Of a stretch of 11,108 bases of DNA, positions 1-7,865 are shown in pieces. Under the pieces are notes generated by a model. That model worked only from the letters and a program-made list of their open reading frames with translations, was not told the origin of the DNA and did no database searches. The stretch comes from Hamiltosporidium magnivora (taxonomy: Eukaryota > Microsporidia > Dubosqiidae). A program made the position numbers and the translations under genes. The stretch is taken from positions 1 to 11,108 of the forward strand of contig PITI01000543.1 of NCBI GenBank assembly GCA_004325065.1, in the 5' to 3' direction. Each line of letters starts with the position of its first letter. The stretch's first letter is position 1.

Positions 1-404
1 CATGGGACGGTATTGTGACAAAATACCATAAGACTTATCTTAAAAGATTACAAATACCCATAAATGTAGAGGCATACATTCAGTCCATAGTACTTAAGAA
101 AACAGTCGAAATGATTTCTTTCGATCGACGAAGAGGAATTGAGTCAGGACCAAATGCCGAGGAGAGCTGGGAGAGAGCATCATTAAGTGTTATTTTAGGA
201 GCTGAGATACATAAACAACCAATACCCCCTTTAAAGCAAGTAGACAACGAGGAAGATGATGTTAAAAAGGAAAATACAAAAAATATTTTACCCTTTATTT
301 TAGATGACGTAACCAGACCAGAGGAACCGATGATAGACATGAATGATAAGTCGGATGTAGAAAAAGAGAATAAAGTGGTTAAAGTGACGGAAGAAATTAG
401 TTAA
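1..404 (+). CDS. C-terminal part of a larger ORF, possibly a non-LTR retrotransposon polyprotein
   Basis: The reading frame is open through the left edge (first full codon TGG at position 3) and ends with TAA at 402-404, so about 133 residues of a longer protein are visible. A GTG at 15 lies in this frame but is internal; there is no reason to treat it as the start. The first ~50 visible residues are basic and well ordered, with the stretches WDGIVTKYHKTYLKRL and AYIQSIVLKKTVEMISFDRR. From about residue 55 the tail becomes acidic and low in complexity (runs such as NEEDD, and K/E-rich to the end). From memory, the basic part resembles the C-terminal tail of reverse-transcriptase polyproteins of non-LTR elements common in microsporidian genomes. 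I cannot verify this without a search, and no reverse transcriptase or endonuclease domain lies inside the window. All four Gln codons are CAA/CAG, supporting the standard code. The frame itself is convincing by its length, G+C and composition; the family assignment is weak. Confidence 0.72.
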   Translation, partial: WDGIVTKYHKTYLKRLQIPINVEAYIQSIVLKKTVEMISFDRRRGIESGPNAEESWERASLSVILGAEIHKQPIPPLKQVDNEEDDVKKENTKNILPFILDDVTRPEEPMIDMNDKSDVEKENKVVKVTEEIS

Positions 405-2153
405 ACGAGAGAAAATTTGTTAACTCAGAATTTTATTAAATAGATAAATAAATAAATTAATCAAATTCTACTAAAAAATATATTATTTTAAAAAATCATA
501 TGTAAAAATTGGAAATAATAAGCTGGCTGTTTTATTTTCAACAAGTAATTCGATAGCATTACAATATTTGTGTCTAGAATTACATTATGAGATTGCCTTC
601 AATCGTTAAAATCTAAATAACAGTGTAAATATGATCGAACTAAAGAGTTAAGCATATTTTGAATAATATGTTGATTTAATTCCTTTTCAGACGAAATGAA
701 AGAATCTTTATAAATTACCATAAAATTTAGAAAATTATGCCTCATGATACTTAAGTTTAGAGGTTATCCCTACAATTATTAGTACAAAAAACATCTTAAA
801 CGAATTATTTTGATATACTATGAGGGAGTACTATAGGTTAAAATGCATGCTGATAAGAGTTTTTAAAAAGCATATATGAATGCCATAAAGAATGAAGATA
901 TCTGATCTATATCCTCTTTTTATATCGTAACACTGGATAGGCTTTGAAACGATAAAAAAGCAACCAAAGAAACTCTCTATTTAGATGATACAACATTTGA
1001 TGAGATCCGAAAAAAGTTTAAACAATTTAGCTAGTATATAAAAAGATGGAAATCATTTAAGAAGTAGAAAATATGTAGAAAGAGACAAGTAACTTTTACT
1101 TAGTATTCATTGAATTTGGTAAAATATTTGAATTTCACTATATATTTGCGAAATCCATCTTTTTTTGAAAAATGAAGAAATCATTACATATTATTTTAAA
1201 TAAGAAGTATAGAATGCTACGATAAAAATATACTTGAAATTTGAAATGCAAAATCCAAAATAATTTCGATTTGTGGTTTATAAACAGATGAATATATTGA
1301 GTTGAATCCAAATTTTAAATTTTTATGTAATATAATTAAGAATCGCAATCTTTCTTAATACAAAAATATAACCAAAGGAACAATTTTCAACATAAATTTA
1401 TTAAATATTATTTCTTTTAGTCAAAAAATAGTTATCGATTGTCTTTATGCATAAAAAAGCGATGTATGTCCTTTAAATATAGCAAAGTTCATATATATAA
1501 AAACGAATAAATCAATTAATGCTGAAAAAACATTTTAAAATTTGTTTCTAAAGTTAAATTCTCGTTATTTTCAATCCAAAGTATATGTTTATACCAAAAA
1601 CCATCAAAAAAATTTAGTTTATTTAAATTAATCAAAATTAGGCTGTATTCAATTGTATCTAATATTTGGGTATATGAATGTTTTTTTAACCACTTAAAAT
1701 TATAATCTATGTGAGATATATAAGGGTTTAATATAGTTTCATACAGGCTTCAGTCTTCCCCACACTATAAATCAATTTTTTTTATTGATCACCAAAATCT
1801 TTTTACCGAGATGGTGTGAAAGTTGTCTTTATGAAAGAAAAGTAATTTAGTATGTCAAAAATAAGCTTGAGAATTAGAAAAGGGAAATCAGCAAGAATAT
1901 TATACATTGTTTGAAAACTTCATACTCTAGAAAATTGTAGTCTTTTCAAATACAAGAAAAAATGAAAAAAAATGAAGCCCTAAACGTAATCTAATTGAGA
2001 AGTTACAAACCAAAAGCCTAGTAAGAGCTGTAAAAACACACATTAAATTAAATATAAGAAATATTTTATGAAATCTATGAATACGCAATATGTTTGATTT
2101 ACTATTGCGCAAAATACTATCAATTTTAATGACCGAATTCTTTTATTACATAG
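405..2153. other. Gene-free A+T-rich interval
   Basis: After the 3' signal of the left-edge ORF I see no supported gene on either strand. Frames are broken at about the rate expected for this base composition. A 28-codon open stretch at 948-1034 (+) reads well but is closed by stops on both sides. A 61-codon minus-strand frame at 1927-2112 begins at TTG, has its first ATG well inside, and lacks any recognisable motif. No tRNA, rRNA, tandem repeat or obvious element was found. Confidence 0.6.
447..456 (+). promoter_or_regulatory. Tandem AATAAA polyadenylation signal
   Basis: Two overlapping AATAAA hexamers (447-452 and 451-456) lie about 43 bases after the TAA of the left-edge ORF. The spacing fits a eukaryotic mRNA 3' end. 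In DNA this A+T-rich the hexamer also occurs by chance, so confidence is moderate. Confidence 0.4.
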
Positions 2154-2354
2154 CGCGTTCGAGCACTGATTATATCATACAAAGTAAATCTTAGGGCGGA
2201 AAGTGACGAGGGGTTTTCTTTAAACAGATCAGAATTTAAAGAGGACTTGAACTATGCTGAACACAAATAAAAATGCGCTTTTGCCATTCTCGTACTGTCT
2301 GGGATTGATTGGATTATTATCAACATAACAGACATCAATTCAAAAAAAATATAA
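2154..2354 (+). pseudogene. Candidate coding relic with one internal stop, unassigned
   Basis: One frame reads 67 codons from the stop at 2151-2153 to the TAA at 2352-2354, interrupted only by a TAA at 2268-2270. By hand count 2161-2340 holds 64 G+C in 180 bases, clearly above nearby spacer. The first part (RVRALIISYKVNLR, then ESDEGFSLNRSEFKEDLN) and the second part (CAFAILVLSGIDWIIINI) have a balanced composition rather than the K/N/I run expected from plain A+T-rich spacer. There is no start codon in a sensible place and no family is recognised. It may be a fragment of a decayed host gene or mobile element. A chance open stretch cannot be excluded. Confidence 0.25.
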
Positions 2355-2815
2355 TAATACACCCTATTTTCTACTAATAAGAAGCTTCATACATGTAGAT
2401 ATACGAATTAAACAAAAAACATAAAAATTAATACAGAGAAACACAAATAGAAAGTATACATAACAAAGTAGAAAGTTTAATTTGATTATAAAAGCTACGA
2501 ATAGTGAGCTCTTAATATTAGTAATTTCCATAAAGGGCTTAAGAAATAAAGGATCACTATTTTAAAAGATTAAAATTCCGTCTTAATAATTCACACTGGA
2601 TCTATAGGCTGATTCCTGTAATATTTTGTTATAACATATTAAAATGATTGGAATAATCAAGTAACTAAAGAATTTTGTTGCATGAAAGTCAAAATATATT
2701 TTAAAGGGGGTGAAAAAGGCTTTCAAAATTCTAGAGAGGCAGAAATCACTTTGCGACTATCCAAGGGAAACCTAGAAATATACCTATATTAAATGTATAA
2801 AGAGGTATTTTTTGT

Positions 2816-2834
2816 TATATACATTTTTAAATAA
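2816..2834 (+). repeat. 19-base direct repeat, copy 1
   Basis: TATATACATTTTTAAATAA occurs here and again at 9866-9884, 7 kb away in the same orientation. The string is almost purely A+T, so it carries limited information. The flanking bases do not match, so the shared block is no longer than this. Confidence 0.4.
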
Positions 2835-3139
2835 GTACAAATTTAAGGTTAGAAAACAAGCAGGAGATATTGGTTCAAGAAATGCAGAACATCAAAACAC
2901 ATAAAGATCTTTGAATTTGTAAAGCGAACGCATATTTAAATTTTAATAAGAAGATATAGAAAAGCGTATTGGTTTAGAACAGTCTTTAGCATCTAGTCAA
3001 ATTATTGCAAGAAAACCCCAAAGATCACAACCTACTCTGAATAAGTTAAACTAATAAGGTTATCAAGAGTCTCAGAAAATTTCAAAAGTTTCTTTTTTTC
3101 TAGGAAATACATAAATAAGCTTTTGGTACCTTATAAAAT

Positions 3140-3169
3140 CTATATATCAGTATATAATCTGATATATAG
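3140..3169. repeat. Perfect inverted repeat, 11-bp arms
   Basis: CTATATATCAG (3140-3150) and CTGATATATAG (3159-3169) are exact reverse complements around an 8-base spacer (3151-3158). The structure could extrude as a hairpin in DNA or fold in RNA. It is not next to a recognised gene and its function is unknown. Confidence 0.6.
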
Positions 3170-3542
3170 GCAACGACTGTATCTGAAAAGATAATTTATA
3201 CCATTTTTTACAATCTAAAATGAAGATTAGATATGCGCATCATCCTAATGAAAGTCTAAGAAATACTTAAAAAGATTATATATGAAAATAGAGAAACAGA
3301 ATACTTAAATCTAAAAACCGCGAGTATAAATTGTTTAGAAAATCCGATCTAAACTTTGAACTCTAAATTGTGAATAAAAATGCTGATAAAGTCATAACAA
3401 ATCAAATGTATAAAAAAATAGAAATTAAAAAAATAAAAAGGAATATTATAAAATATACTAAGAAAAAAATAAGTCGAACTTACCAAATATCGAATAAATT
3501 TTATTTTTTCTGAATGATTTGATTTTATAAAAAAGACAACAG

Positions 3543-3554
3543 AAAAAAATAAAA
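3543..3554 (-). terminator. RNA polymerase III terminator of the tRNA gene
   Basis: On the minus strand a run of four T (3554-3551) immediately follows the tRNA discriminator base, and a run of seven T (3549-3543) follows one base later. This is the expected oligo-T stop for RNA polymerase III. Confidence 0.8.
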
Positions 3555-3566
3555 TGCTTTCGTCCG

Positions 3567-3576
3567 GGATCGAACC
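3567..3576 (-). promoter_or_regulatory. B box of the tRNA-Val promoter
   Basis: GGTTCGATCC on the minus strand matches the conserved B box (GGTTCGANYCC) except for its final C, which also follows it in the sequence. It covers the T stem-loop of the tRNA. Confidence 0.85.
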
Positions 3577-3609
3577 GGAGACCTCGCCCGTGTGAAGGAC
3601 GCGTGATAG

Positions 3610-3621
3610 CCAACTACACCA
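3610..3621 (-). promoter_or_regulatory. A box of the tRNA-Val promoter
   Basis: TGGTGTAGTTGG on the minus strand matches the conserved internal A box pattern (TRGYNNANNNGG) that TFIIIC recognises. It overlaps positions 8-19 of the tRNA. Confidence 0.85.
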
Positions 3622-3633
3622 CGAAAGCTAATT

Positions 3634-3671
3634 AATTTTTAATTGTTATTATAATAAACCAATTAAAAATT
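3634..3671. repeat. Perfect inverted repeat, 12-bp arms, in the tRNA 5' flank
   Basis: AATTTTTAATTG (3634-3645) and CAATTAAAAATT (3660-3671) are exact reverse complements with a 14-base spacer. The repeat starts 6 bases upstream of the tRNA 5' end. It could be a hairpin in the primary-transcript leader or simply a chance A+T-rich palindrome. Confidence 0.5.
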
Positions 3672-3767
3672 TGATCAAATATTTGTAGAAATTTTGATTT
3701 TAATTATAAAATATGTATAAATATACTATGACACCATTTTTTATCTGCAAAAAAAATTTCGAAATTT

Positions 3768-3892
3768 TGTCAAACCTATATATTACGAACCTTGATTATC
3801 AGCGAAAATAATGAAATTTCGCCCGACATGTGACTATTTTGTTTGGTAGTCCCAAGCTCGGATTATGAAGAAGGTTTGGCATAGTGCTAACA
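3768..3892. mobile_element. Candidate solo LTR near the tRNA gene
   Basis: A compact patch about 140 bases upstream of the tRNA-Val 5' end has a base composition unlike its surroundings: 46 G+C in 120 bases over 3781-3900, against 6-7 per 60 in some spacer lines of this window. It can be bounded as TGTCAAACC...GTGCTAACA, so it begins TGT and ends ACA, as LTRs do. Insertion close upstream of tRNA genes is the known habit of Ty3-type elements (established for yeast Ty3). Against this, I see no target-site duplication at these ends, no second copy in the window and no identifiable primer-binding site. A short minus-strand open stretch starts MPNLLHNPSLGLPNK but stops soon, so a small gene fragment or an RNA gene are alternatives. 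Confidence 0.27.
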
Positions 3893-3969
3893 CACCTATT
3901 TCATGAAAACCATATTTTTATGAACCGAAATGAATGAATATATTTTAATTCTAGAAGCAATTTAAATAA

Positions 3970-6900
3970 AAAAAAATACCAGAGAAGTCTTATCTGGGAA
4001 ATAGAATGGGCGGCACCTTTTTAGAGCAATCGCATTATTATTATTTATCGAGTGAACCAAAGAATATAAAGTAGATGTCGTATAACTATAAACGATCAGA
4101 TATAAAGGATCACATGTTATAAGAACCAACAAAGATACTGTTTCTACTACTGTAATACAACTTACGGATAAAAAAACCTTTTGCTATTAAAAAATTTACT
4201 GTTAACTTTTTGGACTATAAACAGATAGATAAAAGATTGTTTTTAACAGAGTTGGAAAAGGCTTCTTTTATACGATCTTCATTATATTCACCGCTAATTG
4301 AAGAGGAAAAGAAGAAATCAAAGAAATTTTAATTATAAACGTGAGAATTGCGAAAATGCTCGATTAAATGTTATAAAAATTGTTATAAGGGATATCAAAA
4401 AATAAAATGAAAGAAAATGACTACAGATGCGCTTTTTTTATCAATGATGCATTTAATTAAATCAGTGATAATAGTACTGGGTTGATATATTTTGCAGGGA
4501 TTAAGAAGATAATCATTCCTAGCAGTTGTTTTTCATACAAAGGAACTATGTAAATACAAGAGACAATTCCTGAATATATAGCATTTACAAAAATCGGTCT
4601 GCTATTATCGATTCAGGACATGCATCAGATTTCATAGATGTTTGAAGCGTCAGAGGCGCAGATACTGATTTCTTTTTCGTTAATATAAAGTAAAGTCCGC
4701 GCTTATACAACTCAGAAGCATCTAAAAGATATATAATACAGAGTTTTAATACCGATTTGTTACAAAATTTGTTTTTTAGAGAACAAATATAAAGACACTT
4801 CTCAAATAATAAAATACAAACAAAGTTAATGCACTAGATGATATAGATAATCTTTTGACAATGACAAAAAAAGCACAGTGGTAAATTTCAGAAGTGATTT
4901 TTGGTATATAAAAATGAAAGCATCAAAGTGGCTGGTTTGGTTGAGAATATAGAAATTTCATTAATCCCAGAAATTAAAAAAAATTTATATGCTTAAGTTA
5001 GAAACCACGCTATTAAACTATTTAAGCACAAAAAAGGCTAATATCAATCATATTTAATGAGAAAAAAAGAGCGGAAGTGGCTTAGAAAACTAAGAAATAG
5101 AAAAAATAGTAAATAGTAAAACGATAAGCCTAATATGAATTATTAGGAATCGAAAAACGGAACTTATTAATCAAAACACAAAATTATAGGAATATTTATA
5201 ATTATTTCATGGGATATAAAGATTTATTAGATATCTTTGCTAAAATTTTTGAAAACCTTAAGTGCATTGGTCAAGCTATATTAGATGAAGTAAATATTAA
5301 TAATTCTGAATATATGTTATGTAAATCCGAGGAAAATAATTTATGTGGAGAAAATTGTGAGCAAATAAAACCATCATTACCAGTTTAAGAAAAAATATGA
5401 CTTCAGAGAAGATAAAATTACTGCATGAACTAGAAAACATAGAAGTCATAAATTAATAGGAAAAAACACAAATTAACTTGAAATATGTTAGAAAAAAAAT
5501 GAGAACTTTTAAATAATATCTAAGCTCTACATCTTCTAATATAAAAAGAGTTTTAACAATTAATGTCCTAGGCTAGAGGTGTATCCTCATTAAATATAGA
5601 TTAAAAGCTTTAAACAAAATATTTAATAAGTTTGAGCTTTATGCAGAAAAAATTACCTAGAACTTTCAATGTTGGTTTTGAAAAGGTAACCGAATCTAGA
5701 TATATTATTTATCTGATAATGGCACTGTAAATTTTCTATAAATATAATATTCTGCCGCATAAAGTAAATCTAGATTATAAATAAGCCCAGCATTGTATTA
5801 ATTTAAATATATTAGCAAGGCTCTCAATATTTGGAAAAACCTATGAAGTCTAAAAGAATGAGTAACGTATTTTTGAACAATTCGAAAGAAAAGGTATTAC
5901 AATCAAATAATACTTGAAATGATTTTTAAAGAACCAGATTCCCGGAAAAGGCGATAATTTTCGTGTGTATAATTACACTTAAAATAAAACAGTTGTCCAA
6001 GAGCCAAAAATCAATGTATAATATATGGGTTTTTATAGTAAAACTCATGTTTAGCTTATACTGACCAATTTGGTAATTTATTCGGAAATTAATAGTGTAT
6101 AAAATCATATTTTATTGACAAAACAACAGAATCAGAAAAGATCTGAAAAAAGGTAATTATGAAAAAAAACTAAGTATATAGAAATGACATTGCCGCCAAA
6201 TAACTCAAAAGATAGCCTTGCGTATTGACTCTTTCTAATTCGATATAGAATTTACATCTAATTATAAGAACTCTTATAAATTAAAATAGAAAAAGCATCA
6301 GGAAATTTATGAAAAAATGAAGGCAGAAAATAAAATCTGCATGAACTACAACACTCAATCAAATGAGACATATGTATAAATTCAAATTACAACGTATATA
6401 AAATACTATCTTAGGATATTTTATAATGTATAGATCTAAAACTCGATTATACTAAAAAAAATAAACCATTATTAGACATTTACGAAATAAAAATACTTCG
6501 AGGAATATATAGCTGAAAAAACACAAACAATGAATATAAAATACGAACGTATTAAAGAATTTTTGATCGCTATAGAGAATCGAAAGGGGGAGTTATTGAA
6601 ATAAAAAAAATCTATGAATGATGCAGATGAAACATGTGGCATATATGCCATCGATCGAGGTTACGCCAAGTAATATGTATCAAACGAATCGAAAAGTATG
6701 TATATACTGCGACAAAAATATTAAAAAGTTTAATGTATGCAAAGAATAAAAAAATAAAAGAAGAATTATCGCAAAATATAACGAAATTTTCTGGATTGGA
6801 GCGCTAGTTCAATTTCACAAACAAAGCGATGTCATGTTTTGTCTTTATAAAACTTCTAAACTGTTTAAGATTCTACACTATATACTTTATTGGTTAGAAT

Positions 6901-7080
6901 AGAAAAATAAGATAAGGAAACCACAGAATCGAAAAAGTCAGCTTATTATAAAATAATAGGAAATTATCTGAAGAAAAGCAAATAAAATTAAAACATAAAC
7001 GAACTGTTAGGTTCTATAAAAAGTTGCTTTAAATCAAGACAGCTCAAAGAGGAGAAAAACTCTTTTATTGGGTCTTTTAA
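3970..7080 (+). pseudogene. Candidate decayed coding region or retroelement relic
   Basis: No frame here is intact, but several + strand stretches look like old coding sequence. In one frame, 3970-4071 is open (LGNRMGGTFLEQSHYYY within it) and 4156-4332 is open for 58 codons (KKPFAIKKFTVNFLDYKQI within it). The same frame is open again at 5134-5388: 85 sense codons-plus-stop, with a first ATG at 5209 giving 59 residues with four Cys near the end. A second frame, 4574-4834, has three internal stops and contains the peptide DSGHASDFI at 4610-4636, similar in pattern to the D-[ST]-G-A active-site loop of retroelement aspartic proteases. A third stretch, 6188-6720, contains TAA and TAG stops but no TGA. 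The strand is A-skewed (30 A to 13 T in 5041-5100; 32 to 15 in 6961-7020). I could not find reverse transcriptase, RNase H or integrase motifs. A-rich DNA by itself yields K/E/N-rich peptides, so this remains a weak call with uncertain limits. Confidence 0.2.
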
Positions 7081-7704
7081 ACGCAATATTGAGCTTAAAT
7101 ATATATTATTATGAGCTTTCTCTTTTGTCTATATTTTTTTTCATCTAAAATTAACAAAACCGAAGAAAAATTTATTTAAAAGTATGATACAAGAATTATT
7201 TTAACATATACTTTTGTCAATAAAATATTTTTAATCAAAACAGTAAGTCATATTACGCTTGTGCCATTTATTTCTCTAATTATTCGTTTTTCTACCCAAA
7301 TAGCATATCGATTCAAATAAAAGAAATATAAACAACCGCATTAAGCCCAAATTGGAAAGGTGAAGTTTTAAGGTGTTATTGAGCAGAAAAACATAAAACA
7401 CGAAAAGCATAACATATTCCAAGAACTGATATTTAATCTAAAATTTAAACGGCAAAATACACTTAGATATATACCTTTTTTGGAAACTTCTTCTTTTTTT
7501 TTATGAGAACATATAAAATCCGCGAAATTAATTGGTTGTGTTAATATAGATTTATTTTACACCTTATAGGTCATGTTTTTGAAAGATTTCTTGCCAAAAC
7601 TGATAATAGACATCATGTCTTATATATTTGTGGGTTTTACAAAAATTTCTTAATTTAAAAGGCTACATTTATATCATCGTTATAAACATTCTGATATATA
7701 AAAG

Positions 7705-7737
7705 AGGAAAAATGTTCATTTATTTCGCATTTTTCCT
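7705..7737. repeat. Perfect inverted repeat, 10-bp arms
   Basis: AGGAAAAATG (7705-7714) and CATTTTTCCT (7728-7737) are exact reverse complements around a 13-base spacer. No neighbouring gene explains it, and its function is unknown. Confidence 0.5.
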
Positions 7738-7851
7738 AAGATTTAATATTTTCAAATTTTTTTTTCAAAACAAATTCGTTTTTCAATATAAAATAGCCAA
7801 TAAAACCATTAATTAAAGGCACCATATTGAATATTTAGCTTTATTTCGGGT

Positions 7852-7865
7852 AAACCTTAAGGTTT
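7852..7865. repeat. 14-bp perfect palindrome
   Basis: AAACCTTAAGGTTT is self-complementary. It is flanked by GGT on the left and TTTTACC on the right, so the symmetry nearly continues apart from four extra T. It could be a protein-binding palindrome or chance. Confidence 0.4.

Larger units (their letters stand above)
2355..3542. other. Gene-free interval with short broken frames
   Basis: No intact gene was found. The + strand becomes A-rich toward the tRNA gene; 3421-3480 has 38 A and 13 T. Two overlapping + frames in 2853-3510 have somewhat long stop-free runs: 3045-3191 in one, 3367-3510 in the other. They compete with each other and carry many stops elsewhere, so I do not call a gene. An 11-bp-arm hairpin at 3140-3169 is listed separately. 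The 19-base string at 2816-2834 recurs at 9866-9884. Confidence 0.5.
3555..3628 (-). tRNA. tRNA-Val, anticodon CAC
   Basis: This is a complete cytosolic-type cloverleaf read on the minus strand, 74 bases including an A discriminator at 3555. The 7-bp acceptor stem GCTTTCG/CGAAAGC pairs fully. The D arm has G10-C25, U11-A24 and G12-C23 with the loop A14 and G18G19. The anticodon stem CGTCC/GGGCG pairs with one G-U. The loop TTCACAC has U33 and anticodon CAC at 3594-3592, which decodes GUG valine. The T stem TCCGG/CCGGA and loop TTCGATC are canonical. There is no intron and no encoded CCA, as expected for a eukaryotic nuclear gene. Internal RNA polymerase III promoter elements are listed separately. 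The gene appears functional; no mismatch was found in any stem apart from the usual end-of-D-stem position. Confidence 0.97.

Noticed and set aside
80..340. Minus-strand frame of 86 codons
   Set aside because: It lies entirely inside the left-edge ORF in antisense. It is Ser/Leu-rich, as expected for the complement of a K/E-rich gene.
978..989. YLDD peptide resembling a reverse transcriptase active-site motif
   Set aside because: It lies in a 28-codon stretch closed by stops on both sides and has none of the surrounding RT motifs. Four residues are not enough.
1927..2112. Minus-strand frame of 61 codons
   Set aside because: It begins at TTG, its first ATG is well inside, and its F/L-rich composition follows from T-rich DNA. 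There are no supporting signals.
2425..2445. ACAGAGA string as in U6 snRNA
   Set aside because: The surrounding conserved U6 sequence and stem-loop are absent; it is a seven-base coincidence.
2853..3191. Arg/Lys/Tyr-rich frame with three internal stops
   Set aside because: It competes with another frame over the same bases that also reads well, so neither is convincing. The stop count is only modestly below chance.
5926..6108. Minus-strand ATG frame of 60 codons
   Set aside because: It is I/F/L-rich, opposite an A-rich strand, of chance length and without recognisable features.
3970..7080. Ciliate-like code with TAA/TAG read as glutamine, which would open several frames
   Set aside because: The two solid ORFs use only CAA/CAG for all eight Gln, with no in-frame TAA or TAG over about 370 codons, and one of them ends in TAA. 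TGA also occurs in several of the broken frames.
7628..7816. Plus-strand frame of 62 codons
   Set aside because: It starts at TTG. Its F/I/K-rich composition comes from A+T runs, and the 10-bp hairpin at 7705-7737 lies inside it.
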